Shown: in pieces, positions 46,379 to 55,309 of the stretch
Layout of the letters: the number at the start of each line of letters is the position of its first letter
Numbering within the stretch: the first letter of the stretch is position 1
Assembly (NCBI RefSeq): GCF_963678635.1
Contig: NC_087069.1
Location: forward strand, 3,110,166-3,174,165
Direction of reading: 5' to 3'
Source: Symsagittifera roscoffensis
Lineage: Eukaryota > Xenacoelomorpha > Acoela > Convolutidae
Length of the DNA: 64,000 bases
Program-made: the position numbers and the translations under genes
The notes under the pieces: model-generated
Seen by the model: only the letters and a program-made list of their open reading frames with translations
Told to the model about the DNA's origin: nothing
Databases searched by the model: none

Positions 46379-47092
46379 ATGGCTGATCGTTTCTGGAAGT
46401 CGATGCCAGCAGCTCTAAAAAAGCCCACACTTGACGAGTTGTACAGGCGCCTAAGGGATTTGGACCACTATCAGGTGGACGAGAAGATGGCAGTTATGCT
46501 CAATGCCATCTTGCAGCTAGAATCTCAAGAATGAAGGGAGTCAGCGACAGAAGCAGTGCTGATGTTGGTTGGGCTACACATCAAAAGGAATACCAAATCA
46601 GGAGCAGACAACGTTGCTGTCATGAAGCAGCGAGGGAGGCTTAAGAGGACTCGAATTGACGATTGAGTCTCGGCTTGTTTTTCCTACCAATCAGGCAAGA
46701 CATGAGAAACAAGACTGAAACTAGCAGCAAACCTTTGTCAATCATATGATCTCAACAAACTGAGGAGCTATATCAGGACATGAGTCTGTTCTTGAATGCG
46801 ATAAGGCTGCGCTTGACAGGGATCAAGTTAAACTTGAAAAAGATGAAGTCATTCTTGAAAGAGATTTGTTAAAGCTGAGTTGGAACAAACCCGGAGAAAA
46901 CATGAGACCACAGCAAACTGCGACCAACTGAAATCGGAGCTTGAGCGACTGCAGAGAAAACAGCAGGAAATGGGGAGTGGCGAAGAACGCAAAGTGAAAA
47001 CACTAATTGAACCCCTGATGGCGGCGAGATCTGGACCAGATTCAAAGATGAGGCCCCCAGAGCGAGCGGCCATTTCAATCTCGATAGAATAG
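46379..47092 (+). pseudogene. ORF2 N-terminus and coiled coil (copy 3)
   Basis: ATG 46379 opens MADRFWKS...; the same TGA follows LESQE. In the coiled coil this copy has its own variants (ggctgcgcttgac, gttaaacttgaaaaag, gagatttgtt) that differ from both other copies. Confidence 0.5.
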
Positions 47093-47316
47093 CTCAAGAA
47101 CAGATGAGCGAGGACCTTGAGAGATGGACTCCTCCGGAACCCACTTTTTCCTTGCAACATCTTAAATCGGGCCGGATGAGGCCACTGATGGTGGATGTCG
47201 CGCTAACTGGCCTGACGACTAGTTCAACTGAGGATAGCCAAGCAAGTGCGTGAACATCATCGCGTCTTAAGGAGCTGCAGGAGAGGTTGTAGACAAGGAA
47301 TCCTGAGAGTCCCGCA

Positions 47317-47970
47317 TTGAAAGCCGAACCACCTAACTGGAGAGAGCAACCAGCAGGGAGCGTCCTGATTTCAAGTTACAAGAAAAACACTGAAGGAACA
47401 TATCATCGACACCGTAGGGAAGATTGGACGGCTGCACAGTGTAAGAGTAGGGCGGCTTTCCACGACGCAGCCTGGGCGGAATATTTTACGCAGCCCTGGA
47501 TACCCAAGGGCACGATCCACTTGAAAATAGGGGACAGCCTCATCAGGGTTCTAACAAGGATCCAAGCGAGAATCTTGAGTTTTTCGGGAATATCAATGCC
47601 CCAGATGCTAGTGAAGAAGATTCACACGGTCACCATGATGATGGGGATTAACGCCGGCTCTATAGACTAACCGAGGAAAAAGATGAGGTTATCAGAAAGT
47701 GTGAGCTGTCTCCTGCAGAAGGTGAGGATCTACTTGAACCCTACAATACTTATAAGCTATACGGTACCTACAACATTATGCAGGACAAAAACGTGATGAA
47801 CACAAATGAAAGAGTGCGCCATTTTAAGGAGGTAATACGAGATACACAGAAAAAAGTATCCTACCCTTGACGTTTCTTGATGACGCGGGGATGATGGAGA
47901 GTTCCTTACTGAATGGCTGCTCCTCTGATCGACCTCCTCTGATGGCAACCACTTTGATCGACCTAAAAGT
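47317..47970 (+). pseudogene. ORF2 WTAAQCKSRAAF segment, best frame (copy 3)
   Basis: Here the frame stays open for 117 codons (47317-47670), through IQARILSFSGISMPQMLVKK, because the 12-base insertion of copies 1 and 2 is absent. The next frame reads YGTYNIMQDKNVMNTNERV then RHFKEVIRDTQKKVSYP to a TGA near 47870, then RFLDDAGMMESS. This probably is the ancestral arrangement of the region. Confidence 0.5.
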
Positions 47971-48237
47971 GTGGAGTGGTTGAGCAGTATTTTCCAGAAA
48001 CATATCAAGAGTCTAGAGACAGATTTTCTGGAGGCTGGACAATTAACCTTTGGTCCACCCCGAGGCCTCTTTTCTTCTCAGTCAGGCCAGGAGGAGACAA
48101 GTTGGGGGGGGGGGGGGATAATCGAATCTAGAGATAGTCCAGTGAGCAGCAGGAGAACACAGTCGGGGTCAACACCCCTGGATAAGGACGTGACGGAATC
48201 GTCTATGCCACAGAGCTCGGTAGTGTCGTCAGTGTAG
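47971..48237 (+). pseudogene. ORF2 middle segment with poly-G tract
   Basis: 88-codon frame: EWLSSIFQKHIKSLETDFLE across the right edge of the 6.8-kb unit, then a Ser/Gly/Thr-rich linker in which 14 Gs encode a Gly run. The stop is at 48235-48237. It continues ORF2 without the duplication, so it marks the original right flank. Confidence 0.5.
48104..48117. repeat. Poly-G homopolymer (14 G)
   Basis: gtt followed by 14 G then ata. It lies inside the ORF2 linker. Length slippage here would shift the frame, and it is also a likely sequencing-error site. Confidence 0.9.
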
Positions 48238-48631
48238 GTGGTAGAGAAGGACAAAGAGAGAAAGATGATGGCAGAAGGCCCGAGAGAAGCTAGTAAAGCC
48301 AGGTATCTGGAGAGAGAGAGAGAGAGAGAAAAAACCTGGATTTGGAAGAAGTGGCCTGCAGGCGAGAGTTTGTGGATATCCTGAGCTCAAGAGGCTATCC
48401 CATGAAGATCTAAACAGTCACTATTGTGTAGACTGGTTGAAGGCACATGATGCACCATTTTCTCGAGAAAAGATCTTGGAGACAGCGGATTTGTTCGGAT
48501 TTCCGAATAGATCGGATTTTGGCCCTGTCAACTATCGACCTCTGAAGTAGCTGTGTAGCACAGGTTTGATTGCAGAGCCACCGAAACACCGTATGGGCAT
48601 AGCTAGAATCAGAGTAGCACTTCCTGCTTAA
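48238..48631 (+). pseudogene. ORF2 continuation, stop-ridden
   Basis: Reads KMMAEGPREASKARYLERE, then after a GA microsatellite REFVDILSSRGYPMK, then WLKAHDAPFSREKILETADL and SDFGPVNYRPLK before a TAG near 48548. A second piece reads GLIAEPPKHRMGIA. Frames change at the microsatellite. Confidence 0.4.
48310..48328. repeat. (GA)n microsatellite
   Basis: About nine GA dinucleotides followed by an A run, inside decayed ORF2. A reading-frame change coincides with it. Confidence 0.9.
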
Positions 48632-48835
48632 GTGAGAGCCGTGGAGAAACTTCTCGAGCCCAAGATTATGGGACTCCCTGACACTGACTATACCTGCCCG
48701 AAGTTGTCTGAGGACCCACGATTCGGAGAACCATGTGAAACTTGTCAGCTGGCCACAGCTCTGACTGCATATGATCGCTCAGACCATGAGGCTGTTAGAG
48801 TAGTGATCGTGATCGCCGAAGCTGTTCTGGCCTGA
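48632..48835 (+). pseudogene. ORF2 Cys-containing segment and degenerate SGNH block I
   Basis: 67-codon frame: RAVEKLLEPKIMGLPDTDYT, CPKLSEDPRFGEPCETCQLA (a C-x13-C-x2-C cluster) and DHEAVRVVIVIAEAVLA. The last strand-turn, VVIVI-AEA-VLA, sits where an SGNH/GDSL hydrolase has a hydrophobic strand followed by GDS. Here GDS is AEA, so the nucleophile Ser is absent. TGA stops the frame at 48833-48835. Confidence 0.4.
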
Positions 48836-48839
48836 AACT

Positions 48840-49568
48840 GTGGTGCATCTGTTGCCAGGGGTGGAACTTAACCAGATGTTAAGTCTGGTCGTAGCAAGGA
48901 AATCAGAAACGCCTTGTGAACCTGAGTTGTTGCTGTTTGCAGGGATGAACAATCAGCTGACGTTGTTTGCCTCAATGAACGAGATACAAGAGTTGGTGGC
49001 GGCTCGACTGAAGTCGAAAACGAAAGTGGTGTTCACTTCGTCACCCGGATACTCAAGTATGCCACCCGCTCTTCAATTGGTGAACGCAATATTAGTCCTG
49101 ATTGCGCAAAGCAGCGGTTTGCGTATGTTGATGGCAGTTCCGAACCGAGAATTGGAACCAGCGAATTTGAGGCTTCTGAAATCGGAAAGGGCAGCGGCCT
49201 GGGCGGAAGTGTCCCGTATCTTGAGAGGCTTCTACGAGCCGGCAAGTATCTTGATTGTGTTGGATGAAGTGTTGTGTCAAGAGATATCAAATCTGGTTAC
49301 TCTACTCAAGTTGAACCAAAAAAAAAAAATGACCGTCCTGGATTGGCCACATGACCGCAAACCTGTGGTTCCGGAGCGTGGAGCTCACAATTTTAGGCTC
49401 TACCGGCAAACAACGAAGGAACGTGACGGGCGCGGAGAAACAGCTGGAATGAATGGTATATCGCTTAAACCAGGAGAGATGAAGATGGTCATTTCTGAGG
49501 CCAAGGTTAGGAAATGTGACGGACAAAACGAAGAAAACAGCACCTTCATTAATGAAGCAAGTGGGTAA
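48840..49568 (+). pseudogene. ORF2 SGNH-hydrolase-like segment (A) and tail
   Basis: 242-codon frame starting with GTG, so not a true start. PGVELNQMLSLVV then EPELLLFAGMNNQLTLFASM resembles SGNH block III (hydrophobic strand then G-x-N-D), here G-M-N-N. KVVFTSSPGYSSMPP, LVNAILVLIAQSSGLRMLM and PASILIVLDEVL give the alternating strand/helix pattern of an SGNH Rossmann-like fold. No D-x-x-H block V is seen. Codons after about 49303 pass a poly-A run (49319-49329) and are then probably out of frame: the alternative frame LWFRSVELT there is more protein-like. Fold call is inference; an enzymatically dead relative is most likely. Confidence 0.4.
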
Positions 49569-49951
49569 ATTCATGCAGAGTCAACTTGAACAGGCAGAGA
49601 GAAAGCGGAAGACAGAGGGATGTTCGTTACTTTTGCAAGCGAAACGACCATCAGTAGTTTTTGGAAGGATGATGCCACAAGAGGGTGAGAACTTGACTAT
49701 GGGAAAACCATATAAAATCCTAGGATTCCTGAGCCCGCATTTCCTATGTGAACGAAATAATCCTATGTGAACGAGATATTTCCTATGTGAACGAGTATAT
49801 GAACGGAATATTCTGGGCGGGGAAGACGCTTTTCGACGCGCTCATCCTTGACCTCTTGAGCTCGCCGATCAACGTGTTGTTGGCCTTGTATTTAGTGTTT
49901 ATAGATACCTGTTCAACATGGGGCCAGCCTTCATGTTCAGTATGGGTGTAG
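49516..49951 (+). pseudogene. ORF2 x-block: hydrophobic helix segment
   Basis: Frame 49516-49770 ends MPQEGENLTMGKPYKILGFL. Frame 49748-49951 reads YVNEYMNGIFWAGKTLFDAL then ILDLLSSPINVLLALYLVFI. The latter is a hydrophobic stretch of about 20 residues that could be a membrane helix or buried core. This block is deleted from the right copy of the 1.7-kb duplication. Confidence 0.4.
49741..49796 (+). repeat. Three short tandem repeats of about 19-20 bp
   Basis: tcctatgtgaacgaaataa, tcctatgtgaacgagatatt and tcctatgtgaacgagtatat follow one another. They lie within ORF2 just before the YVNEYMNG segment, which they partly encode; the repeat expansion has shifted the frame. Confidence 0.85.
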
Positions 49952-49953
49952 AG

Positions 49954-50665
49954 ACTCTCAGAATCGACCGATACTTGACGCTAGTCCTCCTGTGTTCCAT
50001 CACCTGATGAAATATGTGGGTCCAATGGCCATGAATAGAGCTCACCCGAGTCGTGAGAATAATTTCTACAAGTGTATTGCTGGATTAAAGAACCTTCTAA
50101 TGGAATACCTCATGATGCAGGATCGGCACTTGACGGGGAAGATACAGTTCAAAAGACCAGGGAAGAAGTCAAAGAAATGAATGGCGGCATGCCCCTTCTG
50201 ACCGATCTGTGCTTGGTATGCGGTCGAATCCCCTAGGAGTAGTCAGAGGACTGGGGGAGGTGGTGATCTGCGTCTACGGACCCTAAGTAACTCATGCTTT
50301 TTCGGATACCTTGGTAACGTCATACTGACACTCGATAGCCTACGTGAACTTGAGCAGCACCCTGGACGGCGCAGTTCTGAACTTGGTGCAAACAGGAACA
50401 CCTGAGAAAACAGATGAGTGAGACAGTGCTGTTTGGGTAAATGAGGAATCCCGAGTTGACGGTGTTAAATTTTAGAGGCCATTTATAATGCAAGACGGGA
50501 GGAAAGTGAGGGAGCCTGATCGAGGCCTATCCGAAACTTTGGAACTTGTATCCCCTTGTAAAACAAACCAGAGAAGTCTTGAGAATACCGACTTGATAAG
50601 AAAGGAACTGGAGATGATTCTGGAGTGGGACGTGCTACCGGCCAAAATCCCGGAGTTCCCAACGG
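49954..50665 (+). pseudogene. ORF2 block B: RIDRY / HLMKYVGPM segment
   Basis: LRIDRYLTLVLL, then in the next frame (49992-50180) FHHLMKYVGPMAMNRAHPSR, YKCIAGLKNLLMEYLMMQD and HLTGKIQFKRPGKKSKK ending TGA. After that come LTDLCLVCGRIP and, with stops, the frame 50488 onward. The RPGKKSKK end is basic. No known family recognised. Confidence 0.45.
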
Positions 50666-51084
50666 TGTTTGCAGGGATGAACAATCAGCTGACGTTGTTT
50701 GCCTCAATGAACGAGATACAAGAGTTGGTGGCGGCTCGACTGAAGTCGAAAACGAAAGTGGTGTTCACTTCGTCACCCGGATACTCAAGTATGCCACCCG
50801 CTCTTCAATTGGTGAACGCAATATTAGTCCTGATTGCGCAAAGCAGCGGTTTGCGTATGTTGATGGCAGTTCCGAACCGAGAATTGGAACCAGCGAATTT
50901 GAGGCTTCTGAAATCGGAAAGGGCAGCGGCCTGGGCGGAAGTGTCCCGTATCTTGAGAGGCTTCTACGAGCCGGCAAGTATCTTGATTGTGTTGGATGAA
51001 GTGTTGTGTCAAGAGATATCAAATCTGGTTACTCTCAGAATCGACCGATACTTGACGCTAGTCCTCCTGTGTTCCATCACCTGA
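50488..51084 (+). pseudogene. Chimeric ORF created at the 1.7-kb duplication junction
   Basis: 198 open codons: MQDGRKVREPDRGLSETLEL... (end of B) run straight into FAGMNNQLTLFASM... (start of A') and on into RIDRYLTLVLL (B'). The ORF is long only because the duplication joint at 50665/50666 preserved frame. It is an accidental fusion, and the SGNH-like part lacks its block I. Confidence 0.6.
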
Positions 51085-51745
51085 TGAAATATGTGGGTCC
51101 AATGGCCATGAATAGAGCTCACCCGAGTCGTGAGAATAATTTCTACAAGTGTATTGCTGGATTAAAGAACCTTCTAATGGAATACCTCATGATGCAGGAT
51201 CGGCACTTGACGGGGAAGATACAGTTCAAAAGACCAGGGAAGAAGTCAAAGAAATGAATGGCGGCATGCCCCTTCTGACCGATCTGTGCTTGGTATGCGG
51301 TCGAATCCCCTAGGAGTAGTCAGAGGACTGGGGGAGGTGGTGATCTGCGTCTACGGACCCTAAGTAACTCATGCTTTTTCGGATACCTTGGTAACGTCAT
51401 ACTGACACTCGATAGCCTACGTGAACTTGAGCAGCACCCTGGACGGCGCAGTTCTGAACTTGGTGCAAACAGGAACACCTGAGAAAACAGATGAGTGAGA
51501 CAGTGCTGTTTGGGTAAATGAGGAATCCCGAGTTGACGGTGTTAAATTTTAGAGGCCATTTATAATGCAAGACGGGAGGAAAGTGAGGGAGCCTGATCGA
51601 GGCCTATCCGAAACTTTGGAACTTGTATCCCCTTGTAAAACAAACCAGAGAAGTCTTGAGAATACCGACTTGATAAGAAAGGAACTGGAGATGATTCTGG
51701 AGTGGGACGTGCTACCGGCCAAAATCCCGGAGTTCCCAACGGTCA
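50666..51745 (+). repeat. 1.73-kb tandem duplication, right copy (A'-B'), x deleted
   Basis: A' and B' appear identical to A and B. The 650-bp x block is missing with ACTCT microhomology at the join (51031-51035), a signature of microhomology-mediated deletion. B' continues into unique sequence (aacggtcagacg). Confidence 0.9.
51006..51257 (+). pseudogene. ORF2 block B' : HLMKYVGPM segment (second copy)
   Basis: Same HHLMKYVGPMAMNRAHPSR and basic GKIQFKRPGKKSKK end as the left copy, with an upstream extension from A'. It is followed to 51564 by the same stop-ridden LTDLCLVCG stretch. Confidence 0.45.
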
Positions 51746-52520
51746 GACGAAGGACTCTGAGGATGAATAGTCCGATGCTGGTGCCATCAGTGCAGGCTAG
51801 AGAAGGGGTAGTACGACAACAGAAGGTGTTCACGCAAGGCTGGGATACTCAGCAAGTACGTATTCCGCACGAACGAGATAAAGTTAAGCCGGTGGACTAC
51901 CAGGGCTAAGAAAATGAGGGGCTCGATGCCCCGAGATGCTACGTACGAGTGTTAAAAAGAGTACCCGAGAAGGCCGGGTTCGAAAACAAGGATCTAGTGT
52001 ATAGTGACGGCCGAATAATAGTGGAAGAAGGACACTTGCCCCTAAGGGCAGAATCAAGATGCGACACGAGGAAACATCTGGCGCCCTTTTGACTAGAGGA
52101 AACACAACTACAACATGAGGGACGCAGAATGGATGCAGCGGGAGCTCACTATGTGCCCCTCGCAGAGTACAAGCTATCTGCCCCAGGTACGTTTTCGCCT
52201 ATATCGATCTATACTCCTGGAGACAATTGATCCTCCCGGCGGAAATCAGGATTGGAAATGCCTTGAAGCGGGAACAATCTGAAGTGATAGAAGGGGAGAG
52301 AATGGATGAAACTCTCTGTGAACCCGAGGCAGACGAGGACATCGGGGCCAACCCAGGTAAAGATATAGTGCCTGGGAGTTCCAGTCCTGGCACCACTTGT
52401 GAGTTGCTCAGAACTTGAGTGGTGAAGAATGGGCAGACACAGCGACACCACCTTTGGGATCTGCAACAGCCGGCTACTTAAGTCACAATGAGGTTGAAGA
52501 AAAATAGGCCCTATAACCTT
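51565..52520 (+). pseudogene. ORF2 C-terminal region, decayed
   Basis: Frame 51565-51909 reads from MQDGRKVREPD to QQKVFTQGWDTQQVRIPHER and VKPVDYQG-stop. The next frame reads ENEGLDAPRCYVRVLKRVPE, DLVYSDGRIIVEEGHLPLRA and HLAPF-stop, then AGAHYVPLAEYKLSAPGTFS. Later open pieces include 52227-52418 (DEDIGANPGKD...) and, in another frame, EEWADTATPPLGSATAGYLS ending at a TAG near 52506. The last part overlaps the inverted LTR-like repeat. Confidence 0.45.
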
Positions 52521-53431
52521 TGGCTTAAGAGTCAGGGACACTATCTCTTGTGTTTTTCTACCTCAAATGGTCGGAGCCTATTCTATTCACTTGCGACATG
52601 TGACTAAAACCCGCGTTACAGCTTTAAGGCCACTACCAAAATACCCCCCACTCTAGAAAATAAGAAAGCTCCCATACTCAGGTCTCAAAATACCTTAAAT
52701 ACAGGGTCGGAACCTTATGTGTAGTTATTTTTTAGTAAACAGTAGACTTTATTAAAAACTCTCCCTAACTCAACATAACAATACAAAACAAACTCAAGAA
52801 AATTAAATTAGGCACTCACATACCGACACGACCTCTAGAATTGAGTTACTAAATAATAAAGCAACTCTAGAAATGATTCGGTAAATTATTTTAACTTGAG
52901 AAGTTTGAAAATGCAAATTTTCACTCAAGAAACAAGTTTTTTGTCTGAACCATTGGGCAGCTTCAGCTGTCCACCTTTTCACCGAAGGTTCACTCAAATT
53001 TTTTTCTTCTCCTCTCGCAATCACTTTCCGTTTTCTGCCAAGAACAAGACAGCTCTACTCTCGTTCAAATTATGTATTCGAAATTGCGAATAGAAATTTC
53101 CCGCTGCTGTTTTTGACTACTTTCCCGCGATGGTAGTTCGAATCTTCTGATCTTATTTTTCTGGTGTTTTCATTTGTCGCAAAAAACTTGACATGCTCAA
53201 TTCTAATTTTTGAAAATTTACATTTCAACCCTAAATCAAGACTAATTGTTTTCTCAAGGTCAAACTTCCAAACATGACCGACTAGAACTTTCTCCCCGGA
53301 CTCAAGATCGATGTCCTCATCGCTTGTCGTCGTCTGTCAGTGAGCCCCAAGAATGTTGAGTGCGCCTCAAGAGACAGTGCCAGTGGCCATTTACAGAATT
53401 TTGCAGCAGATTTATCTAGACTTTAGCTACA
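52462..53431 (-). repeat. LTR-like repeat, inverted copy
   Basis: Read on the minus strand it starts TGTAGC directly after GGGG and ends TTGCA. It matches the left LTR block (102-2748) along its length at roughly 70-75% by eye, without the 910-bp extra copies. Its TATA box is degenerate (tagaaaaa, about 52553). On the minus strand it follows ORF3, as a 3' LTR would. On the plus strand the decayed end of ORF2 overlaps its last bases. Confidence 0.6.
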
Positions 53432-53692
53432 CCCCAAAAATCACAACCATTCAAAATTGTCACATTATCGCTAAAGACCAATCAAAATCTGCATGCACCT
53501 GCACCCTGAATTTCCGCTTTGTAAGCTATTAATCAAAATATTAATTTGTTTTACCCATACAGAAAATTGTCATAAAGCTATTTGATTTATTTAGTAGATA
53601 TAATATACTAGTAACAATAATTTTATTAAAGTTTCTTTTCCGTGCCCTCAGATTTCATTCACGACTCAAGAACCAATCCTTGAATACCCTCT
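53432..53692 (-). other. Spacer between ORF3 stop and the inverted LTR
   Basis: 260 bp, AT-rich, no ORF. On the minus strand its last bases are gatttttgggg immediately before TGTAG: a T run plus G run, as in a polypurine tract preceding a 3' LTR. Weak, but consistent with the LTR reading. Confidence 0.35.
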
Positions 53693-54468
53693 TCAGTTTG
53701 TACCCTTTATTTTTGAGGTACTGTGTTCTGACACAATCGACATCGTAATCTGCCTTGCCAATTCTTCTTCGTCATTGGAAATGATTACGTTTTCTTCCCA
53801 TGCCTTCAGCTGTTTGTAAGCCCGCATCCACTCCCTTTGCTCTTGTAGCCTCTTCGCCTGATTCGGCAGACTCTTCACTTTAGATTCCCTATTCAAGCAA
53901 AACGAATTGTGCAAACTCAGGCTCGCGGTTTTTGCCAAGTCCTCCTCCAATATCGATTCCCTCGCTTTGGTGTTATCCCCAGACACTCTACCAGCACTTT
54001 TCCAACTCGTGGTGATGTCATAGCGAGGGGTTAGCAAGGGCCTCTTGAAAGCTTCCGGCCATATCTCGGCCAGGAATTGTCGATACTGTTGCTGATGCTT
54101 CTTTATGTGATCCTTCGTCGCCGTGTACAACCAAGACCTCAACGTCGCTCTAAACCATGGGAAGAATCTTATGCGACTCCACACGTGCCTCGCCTCCATA
54201 GGTATATAGAATACTTTGCACGCAGTCTCAAACAACTCAAGCCTCCGGTTGTACTCAATGGCATGTATTGATTCCGCTGTTGGTGCCGTCGACTCTCGAT
54301 GTTTCGTCACGTTTTCCTCGATCCACCGCAACGCCAGCATCGAGCTGACCACGAAAAGGGTGACCTTCTGCTGATAGTCGGGTAACACGATTGACCGATT
54401 TTCTTCCATTTCAAGCAGAGGTTCGAATGCTCCGGATACCGCACTGTCCTGTCTGTGCCAGACAGTGT
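53693..54468 (-). pseudogene. ORF3 C-terminal part, unknown protein
   Basis: 238-codon frame from ATG 54409: SIVLPDYQQKVTLFVVSSML, ALRWIEENVTKH, EYNRRLELFETACKVFYIPM, HVWSRIRFFPWFRATLRSWL, KKHQQQYRQFLAEIWPEAFK, then a charged tail ending SIVSEHSTSKIKGTN. The frame is open upstream of that ATG (DTVWHRQDSAVSGAFEPLLE) to about 54460, so it likely was joined to the preceding piece through a frameshift. Helical, Trp- and aromatic-rich, and not recognised. It lies just before the inverted LTR. Confidence 0.55.
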
Positions 54469-55203
54469 CATGGGCATTCCCAGTGCGTCAGGTTGATACT
54501 CCGGAGGTTGCGTTCTCCCGAAGCTTCCAACAGAGGTTCAAACTCCATCATTTTCTCATGTGTCACGTCATTATCTTCTATGGCTGAGGCACTAATCATC
54601 GCTCTACCGATCGTGTTCTGTCTCTCGAAATCACTTGTGTTTTCGATTTCTAAGCTCAAGAGTTCCTCGCCCCAGATCTCACTCATGTTCTCTCTTTGAT
54701 CCCCCGGCACAGCTCCCAGGATTTTCTTCAACAGTCTATGTGAGTGATGCGACATTCGAGCCAGGCGTACACACTTGGGTATCGAGAAGGTTTTGTCAAT
54801 TAATATCCTTTGACTGGTTGCCTCCACCATTGCCATGTGTAATGGGTAGTCGCTTCCACACAGATTGGCCATTACCGAGCCCACCATAGACTTCGCATTA
54901 ATTGGCAAGATGTAGGCTTCACTCATGGGAAATCCCATCTCCGCCTCAAGACCTGCCTTACATCCTCTAATGTGTTTCTCGACCGTTTGTAACACTCCAG
55001 GCCATGACTCTACGCTCAACGCCGTCACTAAATGATGTTTGGATTCTAGCATCTCCAGTAATTGCAAGCTGCTCATCCTCGAGAAGGATCCCAACGCCGT
55101 CGCTATGTTCACTGTGGTGCTCGCATAGCATCCAGCCACTACCTGCACCTCACTCTTTTTATTCTCCGTGATGTCAACAAACCACGTGGCTGATTCCTCC
55201 TTC
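54469..55203 (-). pseudogene. ORF3 middle part, unknown protein
   Basis: The frame is open from just after a TAG at about 55204: KEESATWFVDITENKKSEVQ, VVAGCYASTTVNIATALGSF, HHLVTALSVESWPGVLQTVE, GSVMANLCGSDYPLHMAMVE, KTFSIPKCVRLARMSHHSHR, GAVPGDQRENMSEIWGEELL, EFEPLLEASGERNLRSINLT, to a TGA at 54468-54470. About 245 codons without a break. No motif I can tie to a known family. Read with the flanking pieces it forms one protein of roughly 690 codons. Confidence 0.55.
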
Positions 55204-55309
55204 TAAAAAGAGTGTATTCTGATGCAGGCTCGTCCGTCACGAGAAAGCTCTCCACCTCCACGCACTAGGTCCAGACAACTACCCGGTTCCATCTCCTCCA
55301 CTTACTTGT

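Larger units (their letters stand above)
41225..48017 (+). repeat. 6.8-kb tandem unit, copy 3
   Basis: The right end continues into unique ORF2 sequence (tctagagacagatttt), so this copy carries the original right flank. Its last ~1.6 kb differs from copies 1 and 2 at many sites. There it keeps a better reading frame: it lacks the 12-base ttggtaagttgg insertion and has one more T in gagttttt, so the frame stays open in 47317-47670. Confidence 0.95.
48934..50665 (+). repeat. 1.73-kb tandem duplication, left copy (A-x-B)
   Basis: Consists of A (48934-49303), x (49304-49953) and B (49954-50665). A and B recur with no difference visible by eye at 50666-51035 and 51036-51745. The x block is present only here. 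The A'/B' joint has the 5-bp microhomology ACTCT found at both ends of x (ttACTCTact and gagACTCTcag). Confidence 0.9.

Noticed and set aside
102-53431. A Polinton/Maverick-type element with terminal inverted repeats and integrase
   Set aside because: Inverted ends and integrase fit, but RT and RNase H are present and no protein-primed DNA polymerase, packaging ATPase or jelly-roll capsid was seen.
102-53431. A DIRS-type retroelement
   Set aside because: Inverted repeats would fit, but the element encodes a DDE integrase and no tyrosine recombinase was found.
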